Shown in pieces: positions 54,219 to 63,810 of a stretch of DNA of 64,000 nucleotides (position 1 is the first letter of the stretch; each line of letters opens with the position of its first letter). The DNA is from Dyadobacter frigoris (GTDB lineage: Bacteria; Bacteroidota; Bacteroidia; Cytophagales; Spirosomataceae). The stretch is from positions 257,005-321,004 of the forward strand of contig NZ_SZVO01000002.1 in assembly GCF_005280585.1 (NCBI RefSeq), written 5' to 3'. Both the position numbers and the translations under genes were made by a program. A model generated the notes under the pieces. It made no database searches. It worked only from the letters and a program-made list of their open reading frames with translations, and was not told the origin of the DNA.

Positions 54219-55361
54219 TTATTCACTTGCAAGAGAAACCTGCGCTGTTTTACTTTCAAGCGTACTGCTCATAAGCTCCATCATAGAACGAAACGTATTA
54301 TCCCAGCAATTGTCAGCCAAAAATTCGTCAACCTTATTAAGCCAAACCTCATTTTCAGGGTTTGCCAGTAATTCTTCAATAGCAACTATAAAATCATCTG
54401 CATCCACACCGATGGAAACAAGCTTATTTTTTGCGTAAGGAGTTACAACATCCCTTATCGCCGAAGAAACGACCGGCTTTCCTCCAGCCAGATATTCCGG
54501 TGTTTTTGTCGGACTTATAAAACGTGTCGATTCGTTCAATAAAAACGGCACCAGGGCAACGTCCCATCCGGAAAGATAAAATGGAAGTTCATCATATTTT
54601 TTTGATCCCAAATAGTGAATATTTTTATTTTTTGGTAATCCGGCGGGATCAATTTTAACCACAGGGCCAATAAGCATAATTTGCCAATCCGGGCGTGCAT
54701 CCGCAATATTTCTGATCAAATCTGTGTCAAAACGTTCATCAATAACACCATAAAAACCCAGTTTTGGCCCTATCACAGCTGCTTGATCTGCCGGTTCTGA
54801 TTCCTTTGACCTCGCTTTTGCAAAATGCTTTTTGTCGATACTGCTTTGAAAAGGATGTATGTTGTAATGCTGATGTTTTTTGGCCTCATAGAGCGACTGT
54901 CCACCTGTAAAAACAATATCCGCTTTGTTGAAAAGCCTTCTTTCTAAATCCTTTAATTCATCGGGAGCAAATTTAAACGCCGACAATTCATCCATACAGT
55001 CATACACCGTCAATCCCGGTACAAACTTGTACGAAAATTCGAGCGCCATCGGCGTGTAATACCAAAACATAAAATCTTTGATATCCCGGTTGACAAAAAA
55101 TACATTTAACAAAGATCTAAGCTCTTTATTGATTTCCGCCTTATCCATTCCCTTAGGTAGATGAGGTACACAAACCCAAAGATTTGGAAGCCTTTGAGAA
55201 AAACTTATAAAAGAATGCTGAAATGATCCGAAGACAGGTTCTTCAAGATAATAAACAGCTGAAAATTCAGAAAACCGGGTCATCAGATGTTGTGGACGCT
55301 GATATACAAAATCCCAACGCAAGTGTGAAAAACACAGTAAATTTTTAGGTAGTTGAATCAT
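54219..55361 (-). CDS. Glycosyltransferase (GT-B, TuaH/GT4-like)
   Basis: 380-aa GT-B fold protein. The family N-terminus LLCFSHLRWDFVYQRPQHLMTRFSEF is typical of transferases often next to UDP-galactopyranose mutase. Later parts are YDCMDELSAFKFAP, DIVFTGGQSLYEAKK, the donor domain GFYGVIDERFDTDLIRNIA, and the acid segment SGWDVALVPFLLNESTRFISPTKTPEYLAGGKPVV. It is the first gene of a unit with the GH1-like gene, 33 bp apart. With the decayed GT2 and PIG-L genes it probably belonged to a larger glycan or glycolipid pathway that has lost members. Confidence 0.85.
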   Translation of the reverse strand: MIQLPKNLLCFSHLRWDFVYQRPQHLMTRFSEFSAVYYLEEPVFGSFQHSFISFSQRLPNLWVCVPHLPKGMDKAEINKELRSLLNVFFVNRDIKDFMFWYYTPMALEFSYKFVPGLTVYDCMDELSAFKFAPDELKDLERRLFNKADIVFTGGQSLYEAKKHQHYNIHPFQSSIDKKHFAKARSKESEPADQAAVIGPKLGFYGVIDERFDTDLIRNIADARPDWQIMLIGPVVKIDPAGLPKNKNIHYLGSKKYDELPFYLSGWDVALVPFLLNESTRFISPTKTPEYLAGGKPVVSSAIRDVVTPYAKNKLVSIGVDADDFIVAIEELLANPENEVWLNKVDEFLADNCWDNTFRSMMELMSSTLESKTAQVSLASE

Positions 55362-55912
55362 AATATTAACGCTGTCTGGAAGTAAATAATCAGTTGTCAG
55401 TTATAGTAAAATAAAGTCCGGTTAATAAATCACTTTAATAAAAGCACACGAATTTCTAAGAAGTAAAATGTAATACTTCCAAATTTTTTAGACTTCAGTT
55501 AAATCGGAATCTCCAAAAGAGGCCTGATATAAAATCTGAAATCAACATTAAATAATTTAGAGAAATAGGGAATACGGCAAGCTGACTCACATTACGCGAC
55601 TTTCAGGATTATATTTAACTGCAATAATATTCCCAAGATCACCAGTACTGAATCAAATTTGATTGGATCAATTATAACAACTATGCCAGAACGAAGGGTT
55701 GTAAACCTGCTAAAACCCGACTCGACAAAAAATCATTTTGGGGAATTCTTGTGGATTCACTTACTCAGAATAAACAAGTCAGAAATAGTACAATTTCGAT
55801 ATATAAATAGGGCAAGTGCAATAATTATGCCATGCCGGATTATGAATATCAGACGGAGTTTGTGCAAAATTATTTTAGACCTTTATCCTGAAAAATGATA
55901 CACCAGAATTCA
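55362..55912. other. Intergenic region, no gene seen
   Basis: 551 bp of AT-rich sequence between the glycosyltransferase start and the end of the amidohydrolase gene. A 79-codon frame beginning with TTG at 55659 has no recognisable features and is judged random. The promoter of the GT/GH1 unit must lie here. Confidence 0.5.
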
Positions 55913-58879
55913 TTAGAAACCTGTTTTTAATTTTTTCAAATCAAAAAATTCTCCGTTTTTATATACACCATTTATTCTCAGCACATCCTTAATATTGCTT
56001 AAAGGATCACCGTCAACCAGTACTATATCTGCCAATTTACCTGGCTCAATAGTTCCAAGGTCTTTCTCCACGCCTATTTCCTGCGCCGACCACAAGGTAG
56101 CGGCTCTTAAAGTTTCAAATGGTGAGAGGCCTGCTTTAACCCAGCATTGCAGTTCAGCATGAAAGCTAAATCCGGAAGGAATAATGGGTGAATCAGTTCC
56201 CAAAGTCACTTTCGCACCAGATCTGACCAGATTAAATAATGTTTTTTCAACATTGGAATAAGTGCTTTCATTCATTCTGGAAGCAGATCCCTGAAGGTCA
56301 GTTTTCAACTTTTCCGTATAGAATTTACTGTATTGCCAATGACTAAAAAAACTGGTGTCATTTTTTGCCAAAGCAGTAAAACCACCCTGAAGCGAAACTG
56401 TTGGCGTGATATACATTCCGGATTTGATAAGAAGCTGCTGCACATCCTGATAGGTATTGTTCATTGCAGTCAGCTTGGGAGAATATCCTCTTCTGCTTGT
56501 GGCCCCCATATGTTCCACACCATCCACACCATTCCCCACTGCAGGATAAATCTCGTGCGACGTTACCGGCAAACCATTTTGGTGAGCAAATTCCGTCACT
56601 CTTTTTTGAAGGTTATCCGGCAGGCCAACGTAAGTTTTAATCAGATCATAACCCAATTTTACAGCACGGTTTAGTTCCAGATCCAGTTGCCCACCGCCCA
56701 CATTACTTGTGCTCCGGTTGTAATAAACCCGGCTTCCTTCCATATGTCCGCCTGTAAAAAAAGTGCGTGGCCCCAATCTTTTTCCGCTATTCCATGATTC
56801 TTTTCTTTCCAGCGCGTCGTATGGATCGGTACCCGGTTCGCGGATAGAAGTAATGCCGTATGCCAGCCAAAGTCTACCCCCCTTTTCACCCATCTGAGCA
56901 TTTTGATGTGTGTGCATTTCAAAAAGTCCGGGAATTAATACTTGTTTTGAAGCATCAATAATTTTCGCATTTCCATAAGCGCCTGCACGGTGCGGTGTAA
57001 TTTTTCTAATCCGGGCACCTTCAATCAGCACATCAACATTTTCCAGATATTTTTCGGATCGACCGTCAAAAACTTTTCCTGCATGAATCACAAACCGGTC
57101 TTCCGGCTGCTTTTTCTGCCAGGTAAAATTCATATCGATCATTTTAATTTCACCGTCCGCAACAGATACTTCTTTCAACATATCAGTCGCCAGAAAAACT
57201 ATTTTTTGGGAATCTCCTGACCAGCTAGGCGCTTCGGCCAGCTCATTGGTTAATCTTTTAGGCGGTCCAACAATATTTAATTGAGGATCAACAGGTACAA
57301 TCCATAAAATATTATCAAGAATATAAGCGATTTTTGAGCCGTCGGGGGAAATAACCGGACCATTCTTTCCTCTTGTTGCAAGCGTACGTTCAGGAACCGG
57401 TGAAACAAATCTTGACGGCGACTTGTCAAGCGGAATGATCAGGATTTTACTGAGTCCTTCTCTGAATCTTGTCGAATATGCTTCGAGAGAAGAAATAACA
57501 ATATATTTCCCATCTGGCGCCCAACCTGGCTGCGAACCTTCGAAAAGAGAACCGTAAATCGTAGCACTTTTACCAGTCCCCAACTCCATTACATTGAGTA
57601 CATTTTTACCAAGTGACTTAGGATCAGCCTGATAAAAAGCAATTTTCGATCCATCCGGCGACCAGGAAGGAAATTTCAAGTTATCCGGGGCATCCAGCAA
57701 ACAAGTATCTTTTCCAGTTACAAGATCTCTCACATACAAATCCATATTGCCCTTTTTATCACTGGTATAGGCCAGTTTTTTCCCATCAGGCGACCATACC
57801 GGATCTACATCGATAAAGATATCGTTCGTAATCTGAGTAGGTTTCCCAGTTCCCTTTTTATAAATCCATAAATCACCTAAGGCAGTAAAAACAATACTTT
57901 TTCCGTCGGGAGAAACAATCGGGCTTCGTATTCCCTGAACAGGTTGCGGTTTCTTTGAATCAAAATCCCGAACCTTTGTAATATATTTTTTACGGTTTAA
58001 AATGACTTCGGCTTCAAAAGGGATTTTTGTCGTTTTCGTTTCACCCAAATGTGCACGTAGGATCTGGCCATTTGCTGTATACAAGTATTCTGTATCCGAA
58101 ATCCAGCTTGCCTTAAACGGAAATACATCATCCGACTTATCCGATAAAGTCTGCCAGTCGCCACCGCCCACAGCTACAAGTTCCAACTGACTTCCTTGTG
58201 GTAAAAGACTATTAAAAATGACCTGCTTTCCGCTCGGATGCCATACAGGGGAAAACAACTTTTCCTTACTATGAACCAGTAATTTGGGCTCACAATTTGA
58301 TTCAAGAATATACAATCCGGCAGCAGAATTCCGCTCAGAAACATAAGCAAGCTTTGATCCATCTGACGAAAAGGAAGGAAAGTAATCATTTCCAGGCTCT
58401 GCGGTAAGCTGCGTAAGATTTCTTTTGTCCACATCAATTTTCCATATGTCATAATTTCCGCTTCTATCGGAAGAAAAAACAATTTCATTTTTTGTGGGCG
58501 ACCAATGCGGCTCGCGGTCATGATATACCCCAAAAGTAAGTTGTGTTAAAGCACTTCCATCTTTATTGACTTTCCAGATATGGAAATTTCCATCCCGGTA
58601 CGACTGAAATGCGATCTGACTTCCATCCGCCGACCAGGTTGGCTGGCGGCAATCACCTAAGGCATCTGTTAAAGCAACTGCCTTTCCACCGCCAGCAGAC
58701 ATAAGCCAGATAGTTCCCTGAATATCCATCGCGATACTTTTTTTATCGGGCGAAAGCGCAATGGCCATGTTGGTTCCTTCTGTCAGGGTAACACGGATAG
58801 AATCGGGGGTTATAGCTTTGGACGAAGTAAAAATCAGTAGAAAAAGGAAAATATTTAAGAGGTTTGGTTTTATGCTCAT
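55913..58879 (-). CDS. Beta-propeller/amidohydrolase fusion protein
   Basis: Exported two-part protein of 988 aa. After a signal peptide (LNIFLFLLIFTSSKA) come about 12 TolB/PD40-type propeller repeats with the SPDGKSIVF, SPDGKKLAY and SADGSQIAF signatures (about residues 40-600). The C-terminal part (about 615-985) is an amidohydrolase like imidazolonepropionase or prolidase: FEMHTHQNAQMG with HxH (about residue 658), VTSHEIYPAVGNGVDGVEHMG, and the catalytic Asp in TLGTDSPI, followed by LGTIEPGKLADIVLVDGDP. Such proteins occur widely in Bacteroidota; substrate unknown, possibly peptides or cyclic amides. Single gene with a long upstream region. Confidence 0.88.
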   Translation of the reverse strand: MSIKPNLLNIFLFLLIFTSSKAITPDSIRVTLTEGTNMAIALSPDKKSIAMDIQGTIWLMSAGGGKAVALTDALGDCRQPTWSADGSQIAFQSYRDGNFHIWKVNKDGSALTQLTFGVYHDREPHWSPTKNEIVFSSDRSGNYDIWKIDVDKRNLTQLTAEPGNDYFPSFSSDGSKLAYVSERNSAAGLYILESNCEPKLLVHSKEKLFSPVWHPSGKQVIFNSLLPQGSQLELVAVGGGDWQTLSDKSDDVFPFKASWISDTEYLYTANGQILRAHLGETKTTKIPFEAEVILNRKKYITKVRDFDSKKPQPVQGIRSPIVSPDGKSIVFTALGDLWIYKKGTGKPTQITNDIFIDVDPVWSPDGKKLAYTSDKKGNMDLYVRDLVTGKDTCLLDAPDNLKFPSWSPDGSKIAFYQADPKSLGKNVLNVMELGTGKSATIYGSLFEGSQPGWAPDGKYIVISSLEAYSTRFREGLSKILIIPLDKSPSRFVSPVPERTLATRGKNGPVISPDGSKIAYILDNILWIVPVDPQLNIVGPPKRLTNELAEAPSWSGDSQKIVFLATDMLKEVSVADGEIKMIDMNFTWQKKQPEDRFVIHAGKVFDGRSEKYLENVDVLIEGARIRKITPHRAGAYGNAKIIDASKQVLIPGLFEMHTHQNAQMGEKGGRLWLAYGITSIREPGTDPYDALERKESWNSGKRLGPRTFFTGGHMEGSRVYYNRSTSNVGGGQLDLELNRAVKLGYDLIKTYVGLPDNLQKRVTEFAHQNGLPVTSHEIYPAVGNGVDGVEHMGATSRRGYSPKLTAMNNTYQDVQQLLIKSGMYITPTVSLQGGFTALAKNDTSFFSHWQYSKFYTEKLKTDLQGSASRMNESTYSNVEKTLFNLVRSGAKVTLGTDSPIIPSGFSFHAELQCWVKAGLSPFETLRAATLWSAQEIGVEKDLGTIEPGKLADIVLVDGDPLSNIKDVLRINGVYKNGEFFDLKKLKTGF

Positions 58880-59572
58880 TACTAAATAATTATTGATTTT
58901 TGGGTTATTCTTTTTTTATTAAATCATTGGTAATATGTTCTTCGCAGCATTACAAATCTCAATCAAGTATAGAAATAAATCGAAAAAAATCAGAAGATTG
59001 ATATCAACAATGCATTTTCTTATTATGTATATTCACATTCAAACATCTTTTATCAATTTGGAAAGAAGCACAATAGTTGAAATAATTAATTGAAGTATAT
59101 CATTAAATATACCAATAAATTTCACAAAAGACAATTTTGACCAAATTAAATATTGAAGCACATTTTAATGAAAAAGAGTTGGCTTTCCAAAACAATATGC
59201 TTCATAACAACTTTGTCTTAAGACATTAAAAATGCGAGATACCGGCAAGGAAATTTTAACGATTTACAATATACGTTTTTGTTTTATTTTTCGGATTTAA
59301 GACGAATAATTTTCCTTAAAATCCTGTTAAAGCATCACTATTTAAACAAATCATACATTCCTGTCATATACCGATTTGTTTTTTTGACACCAAAACATGA
59401 GGTACTGCTTTTACTTTTATAAGTAAAAAAATCATTTCACTGTGTAAAAGAAAAATACGAAGATACATTCGTTAAAATTGTCATTAAATGGATAACTCTT
59501 GTAGATATATTTCGATACTTTAACAGCTAATAAATAATTAGATTTGTTGCTAAACAACATCTGCACTATTTT
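58880..59572. other. Long divergent intergenic region
   Basis: 693 bp, very AT-rich, between the divergent amidohydrolase and LuxR-type regulator genes. Apart from the promoter box listed at 59539 I see no gene, RNA structure or repeat. The region is long enough for a small RNA or extensive regulation, but nothing in it can be supported. Confidence 0.5.
59539..59546 (+). promoter_or_regulatory. TAnnTTTG -7 box before the LuxR-type regulator
   Basis: TAGATTTG matches the Bacteroidota -7 consensus and lies 27 bp before the ATG at 59573. No good -33 TTTG was found at normal spacing, so the call is tentative. Confidence 0.35.
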
Positions 59573-60208
59573 ATGAACATTTTAATTATCGAGGATCACC
59601 CTTTAATCCGAATGGGCCTCGGACACCTGATTTTTGATACAGATCCTAAGGCAAATGTGACCCAATCTGATAGTTTCCCCGCGGGGCTTTCATTGTTGGG
59701 AAATGAAAAGTTTGATTTATTGATCCTTGATATTGACATTCCGGGGGGAGAAAATATCAGAATGATGGAAATGGTGCGCCAAAGACAGCCTGACATTCTT
59801 ATCCTGATTCATTCCGGATATGACGAACAAGTATATGCTTTGCCGTATATGCAGGCAGGTGCAGATGGATTTCTCTCTAAACAGGCTTCTCACGATGAAT
59901 TTCAGGCCGCCTACAAGGCCTTAATGAACAGAGGAAAATATGTAAGTTACCGTATTCAACAAACGTTGTTGAATAATCTGGGAGATAACAACTCAAAGGG
60001 TCTTAAAAATCCCATAATGACTTTATCTCCGCGTGAAATGCTGGTCATGCAGCTTTTAACCGAAGGAAAATGGACAAAAGAAATTGCTTCCATTTTAAAG
60101 GTTAAAGAAAATACCATCAGTACTTATAAGCGCAGGATATTTGATAAACTTGACGTGTCAGACGAAATTGAATTATCTAAAAAAGTTTCCCTTTTGAAGA
60201 ACTTCTGA
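59573..60208 (+). CDS. NarL/LuxR-family response regulator
   Basis: Two-domain DNA-binding regulator (211 aa). The receiver site is complete: E7/D8 in LIIEDHPL, phospho-acceptor D53 in LLILDIDIPGG, Ser in LILIHSGYD and Lys in GFLSKQAS. The C-terminal LuxR-type helix-turn-helix is LSPREMLVMQLLTEGKWTKEIASILKVKENTISTYKRRIFDKL. No kinase gene is adjacent. It is the only one of the three clustered receiver proteins with an intact site; the others are at 60738 and 61223. Confidence 0.92.
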   Translation: MNILIIEDHPLIRMGLGHLIFDTDPKANVTQSDSFPAGLSLLGNEKFDLLILDIDIPGGENIRMMEMVRQRQPDILILIHSGYDEQVYALPYMQAGADGFLSKQASHDEFQAAYKALMNRGKYVSYRIQQTLLNNLGDNNSKGLKNPIMTLSPREMLVMQLLTEGKWTKEIASILKVKENTISTYKRRIFDKLDVSDEIELSKKVSLLKNF

Positions 60209-60737
60209 CCTTCAACACATTAAAAAAAATTCTATTTGCCTTGCATCATTACCATGGTTGTTTAATCGTTTTCCAGATACCGATTACTATATTTTCTTCT
60301 GGTTGACAAGCAGTTAAAACAACTCCATCTGTCTTAATATAACTGTTCCACACCTTTCCAAAAAGATTCAATGGTAGAATCAACAAAATGACATAGAGAT
60401 ATTTCTACAAAATGGAAATCCGATCTCGACAAATACATATAAAAATCTCCCTTAGCTTTGATAGTAAGAATAAGGTATCATTTACCACTTTAACAGACAC
60501 ACTCTATGGCAAAAAACAAATACTCAAATCCGGCTGCACTACTCACACGCTAACGGCCGGAAACAAAGCTATTTGAACCATACTAATTTAGGGTTCAAAT
60601 AGCTTCCGGCAAAAATGAAAATTTATCTTACCCTCATCAAGACAATCATGTTGTTTAACTAAGTTTTGACTTGACGTCCATAAGTCATCTTTCTGTAAAT
60701 CATGATTTCCTGAACCTGAAATCAAAATTTAACCGTT
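60209..60737 (+). other. Intergenic region with a 19-bp stem-loop
   Basis: 529 bp between two receiver-family genes. The notable structure is at 60556-60610: GCCGGAA/TTCCGGC and GCTATTTGAACC/GGTTCAAATAGC stems separated by a 5-nt bulge on one side, with a 12-nt loop. No T-run follows, so it is not a plain terminator. It lies about 130 bp before the 60738 start. Confidence 0.55.
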
Positions 60738-61142
60738 ATGAAACGACTTCTTGTTTATGATCTGCAAAGTAACACACATACCAAACTGGTAGATCTTTTG
60801 CAATTACATAAAGAGGAAGTATACATTGAAGAGGCTGTTGGCATTAGCGATGTTTTCAGAAAACTGGCATTTGGAAAGAAAGCACCTTTGACAGAAGACA
60901 GCAATAATTTGCTGGTTGTCCGCCTTAATGTTCCGGATATGGAGATTCTTGATTTCCTGGGCTATCTCCATAAAAGCAAACCGGCTTTACGGATCATTTT
61001 GTACACTTCTGAAAGTATCCAATGGTTAGAAAAACTCAATCTTATTACAGGAAAATCTTTAATTCCGGTAAGTATAATTGTTACAACGAAAATCAATGAC
61101 GTTGTCCGTAACCTACTCGAATTAAAGGAATTAAAAGCATAA
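60738..61142 (+). CDS. Receiver-like protein without phospho-acceptor Asp
   Basis: 134-aa protein with the strand/helix pattern of a receiver domain but altered active site. Aligned with its neighbour at 59573, the acidic pair is Y7/D8 (LLVYDLQ) and the phospho-acceptor position is R62 in LLVVRLNVPDME, so conventional phosphorylation is not possible. The segment VYIEEAVGISDVFRKL resembles the 61223 protein (VYIEEADSWENIPAVL), suggesting common descent. No DNA-binding domain. It may act as an unphosphorylated partner or decoy for the LuxR-type regulators. Assignment as a pseudo-receiver is from pattern only. Confidence 0.65.
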   Translation: MKRLLVYDLQSNTHTKLVDLLQLHKEEVYIEEAVGISDVFRKLAFGKKAPLTEDSNNLLVVRLNVPDMEILDFLGYLHKSKPALRIILYTSESIQWLEKLNLITGKSLIPVSIIVTTKINDVVRNLLELKELKA

Positions 61143-61222
61143 ATAGCAATTACGTCACTCCGGTTAGGACTCAGGAAATGATCTATTCATTTATTCCATA
61201 CACTTATTAATCAGAATTAAAG

Positions 61223-61846
61223 ATGACAAGAATATTAATTTTAATAAAAAATGACTTTTTCAGATTGGGTATCGCTGCTTCTATTAAGGAATATGCCGAC
61301 AACGTATATATTGAAGAAGCCGATAGCTGGGAAAATATTCCTGCGGTTTTAAAAAAATCCTATTTTGATGTCCTTATCGTTGATATTCGCTTATCAAACC
61401 TGACCAATTTAAATAGTTTTGAAGGAATTCGCCGGATTCAGCCTTCTGTTAAAATTTTAGTTCTTGGCGAAGAGAATGAAAAAGTTTGGGCTCTGCCTTA
61501 TCTAAAAAAGGGAGTTGACGGGATTTGCCTTAAAACCATGTCGAAACATGAGTTCCAGTCCGCATTTAATACCATTATCAAAGGACGGAAATATATGGAC
61601 GACGGACTTACAGATTTCTTACTGAAAGGAATGGTCGAAAATGATCTTGTAAATTTGCTTTCAGTCCGGGAATCTGAAATCATGCAGTTACTTCTTAAAG
61701 GATGCCGTACCGCCGAAATTGCCAGGGAATTGAATCTTGCGCCTTCCACGATAAGTACCGTTAAATTCAAAATTTACCGTAAAATGCAGGTGACAAACGT
61801 GGTAGATCTTATGAATAAGGTCGAAACATTTCAATCCATAGCTTAG
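61223..61846 (+). CDS. LuxR-family regulator with degenerate receiver
   Basis: 207-aa paralogue of the regulator at 59573. The phospho-acceptor Asp is kept (D54 in VLIVDIRLSN) but the acidic metal-binding pair is replaced by I8/K9 (LILIKNDFF), and the switch Ser/Thr by Gly (ILVLGEENE). The Lys of GICLKTM remains. The C-terminal helix-turn-helix is complete (LSVRESEIMQLLLKGCRTAEIARELNLAPSTISTVKFKIYRKM). It probably binds DNA without Mg-dependent phosphorylation, or with altered control. It follows the pseudo-receiver gene by 80 bp and ends at a strong terminator. Confidence 0.85.
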   Translation: MTRILILIKNDFFRLGIAASIKEYADNVYIEEADSWENIPAVLKKSYFDVLIVDIRLSNLTNLNSFEGIRRIQPSVKILVLGEENEKVWALPYLKKGVDGICLKTMSKHEFQSAFNTIIKGRKYMDDGLTDFLLKGMVENDLVNLLSVRESEIMQLLLKGCRTAEIARELNLAPSTISTVKFKIYRKMQVTNVVDLMNKVETFQSIA

Positions 61847-61880
61847 ACCGGAAAAAACTTTAAAGCTGTCAAAATAAAGT

Positions 61881-61919
61881 AAGCTAAGTTCCTTTGCATA
61901 TGGAACTTAGCTTTTTTAT
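61881..61919 (+). terminator. Rho-independent terminator after the regulator genes
   Basis: A perfect 12-bp stem (AAGCTAAGTTCC 61881-61892 with 61902-61913), a 9-nt loop and a T-run. It ends the LuxR-type unit and, being close to the stop of the convergent membrane-protein gene, may also act on that strand. Confidence 0.85.
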
Positions 61920-61920
61920 A

Positions 61921-62538
61921 TTAATGAAGAAAAAAAGTGATAATACCAACCAAAATCAGAATAACTCCGGTGATGCGCTTTTCATTGTGTTCAATAAAAT
62001 GGGTATCCACCAGATGAATTCCTTTAAATGCGAGCATGACCAGGCTTACAATTCCTGCAATACTTGTAACTGCATAAACAGCGGCAAGTATTAAAACACT
62101 TTTTACACCGAAAGCTCCCGCAGAAAGAAAAAGACTTTCCACTTCAAGGCAAGGTGATAAAAACATAATCCCAACGAAAATCAAAATCCATCTTGTTCGT
62201 GATTTTTCATACTGTTTTACATCTTCCTGCTCACCGTGATGGTGATGCGGAAGGTTGACAGAAAAGTATATCAAACCGAAAATAATCAGCAAAACAGGCG
62301 CGATAATATCTACAAATTCGTTGTATTTCCCCGCCAGCCTTGTTCCGATAATGCCAAGAACTATTCCCAGTGCCACTGTACCGGCCACGTGAGCCAACGC
62401 TATTATAAAAGCAACACTCAATAGCTCCGGACGCTCCCATTTTTCGGCTTTCGCCACTGCAACCAAAGGCAGCCAGTGGTTGGGAATGAGCGCGTGCACC
62501 AGGCCTAATAATATTGTTGCTGTAATGATACTGTACAT
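61921..62538 (-). CDS. Membrane protein, NicO/UreH-like putative metal transporter
   Basis: 205-aa membrane protein with six hydrophobic helices. The first holds GLVHALIPNHWLPLVAVA with His and Asn residues, and a His-rich loop (LPHHHHGEQED) lies between helices 3 and 4, followed by LSPCLEVESLFLSAGAFG. The pattern resembles the NicO/RcnA and UreH/SafE-like transporter families, in which a HX4D-type first helix and His-rich loop bind Ni or Co. It lies 39 bp after the RND adaptor gene in the same direction, so it probably belongs to a divalent-metal efflux operon. The exact metal cannot be told. Confidence 0.75.
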   Translation of the reverse strand: MYSIITATILLGLVHALIPNHWLPLVAVAKAEKWERPELLSVAFIIALAHVAGTVALGIVLGIIGTRLAGKYNEFVDIIAPVLLIIFGLIYFSVNLPHHHHGEQEDVKQYEKSRTRWILIFVGIMFLSPCLEVESLFLSAGAFGVKSVLILAAVYAVTSIAGIVSLVMLAFKGIHLVDTHFIEHNEKRITGVILILVGIITFFLH

Positions 62539-62577
62539 AATTTCCTCTTTTATCTTTTATCAACGTGTCAGCAAAAC

Positions 62578-63801
62578 TTAATGTTCATGTCCTCCACCTC
62601 CGTCACTTTTAAGGAGATGACTTTGAATGTAATAAGATCCTTTTAAAACAATTTTTGCATTTTTTCCCAAAACCTGCAAAGGTGTTACCTGAACATAACC
62701 CAGTTGTGTTGTACCCGATTTCACTTCGATTCGCTGAAAATGGTATGACTTCTCTTGAGCTTCTTTCTTATCCTTTTCATCTTCCAAAACAAAAATAAAT
62801 TCTCTCCCATCTGCTTTGATCACGGCATCGACAGGCAACGCATTTACTTTATTTTTTCCGATATCAATTAGCGCATTGACATACATCCCAGGAATCAATA
62901 TCTGCTTGTCGTTCAGTATATCAGCATGAACGGCGACGGATTTCGTCTCATTTTCAAATGCCTTGCCTACGCTGAAAATCTTTCCGCGGATTTCTGCATT
63001 ATCCTGATTTGTCAGGACAAAACGTACCGTTTGATCTGGTTTTACCTTTTGCAGATCTTTTTCATAAACCAACAAATCCACATGCATTTTGGTATTATCT
63101 ACAATACTAAAAAGTGAATTCCCCGGCTGAACATTACTGCCGATTTTGATATTAACTTCTGTGATATAACCCGAAATTGGAGCCGTGACCGAAACGGTAG
63201 AAACAATATTCCCCGACCCGGATCCATTGATATGCAGCATGTTCAACTGTTTTTGAAGAGAATTGTAACGCGCCTTTTCTATTTCAAAATCTGCTTTTGT
63301 TTTTTGAAAAGCTTTTTTGGCATTGACATTCTCATCCGACAATGTTTTTTGTCTTTCAAATTCAGCAGCTAAAAATTCAGTATTACTTTTTGAAATAAGA
63401 AAAGATTCCTGAAGCCGGGTAAACTCCGGACTTTCCAGCGTTGCAATGGTTTGCCCGGCTTTGACAAATTCGCCTTCAATAACCTTGATTGACTTCACAA
63501 TACCCGCCATAAAGACAGAAACATCCGCCTGATTTTGCGGTGGTAATTTGGTATAACCATTGGCATTGATTACTTCACTCAGATTTTTACTTTCAAACGT
63601 TCCCAGCACAATATCAGAGGCATCATATTGAGCCTGTGTCAGCGCGACTTCTTTATTTTCCAAATCCAGGCTTTTCTCTTCTGTTTTAGGTTTCTCCTCC
63701 TCTTCAGCCTTATCACCAGAGGTATTTTTACAGGAAAACATAACCTGCACTACCAAAACTGCCAGCAAAATATTAAAATATATAATGGTTTTTCTGTTCA
63801 T
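62578..63801 (-). CDS. RND efflux periplasmic adaptor (HlyD/CzcB-like)
   Basis: Membrane-fusion protein (407 aa) joining an RND pump to an outer-membrane channel. A lipobox (VQVMFSC) shows it is a lipoprotein. The lipoyl half-motifs are VFMAGIVKSIKVIEGEFVKAGQTIATLESPEF and VSVTAPISGYITEVNIKIGSNVQPGNSLFSIVD; a helical hairpin lies between (residues about 125-190). The C-terminus ends in a GGGGHEH metal-binding-like tail. This type belongs to CzcB/CusB heavy-metal systems. The ATG at 63801 is used; the longer frame starts with TTG at 63810. It lies 9 bp after the TolC-like gene. Confidence 0.9.
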   Translation of the reverse strand: MNRKTIIYFNILLAVLVVQVMFSCKNTSGDKAEEEEKPKTEEKSLDLENKEVALTQAQYDASDIVLGTFESKNLSEVINANGYTKLPPQNQADVSVFMAGIVKSIKVIEGEFVKAGQTIATLESPEFTRLQESFLISKSNTEFLAAEFERQKTLSDENVNAKKAFQKTKADFEIEKARYNSLQKQLNMLHINGSGSGNIVSTVSVTAPISGYITEVNIKIGSNVQPGNSLFSIVDNTKMHVDLLVYEKDLQKVKPDQTVRFVLTNQDNAEIRGKIFSVGKAFENETKSVAVHADILNDKQILIPGMYVNALIDIGKNKVNALPVDAVIKADGREFIFVLEDEKDKKEAQEKSYHFQRIEVKSGTTQLGYVQVTPLQVLGKNAKIVLKGSYYIQSHLLKSDGGGGHEH

Positions 63802-63810
63802 GATTTTCAA

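Noticed and set aside
55659..55898. 79-codon open frame on the plus strand
   Set aside because: It begins with TTG, has no signal, domain or composition of a real gene, and ends in an AT-rich intergenic region.
26045..59222. A shared 13-mer (ACTTTGTCTTAAG) upstream of the glycan locus and the LuxR-type gene
   Set aside because: Several such chance matches are expected in 64 kb of AT-rich DNA and the flanks do not agree.
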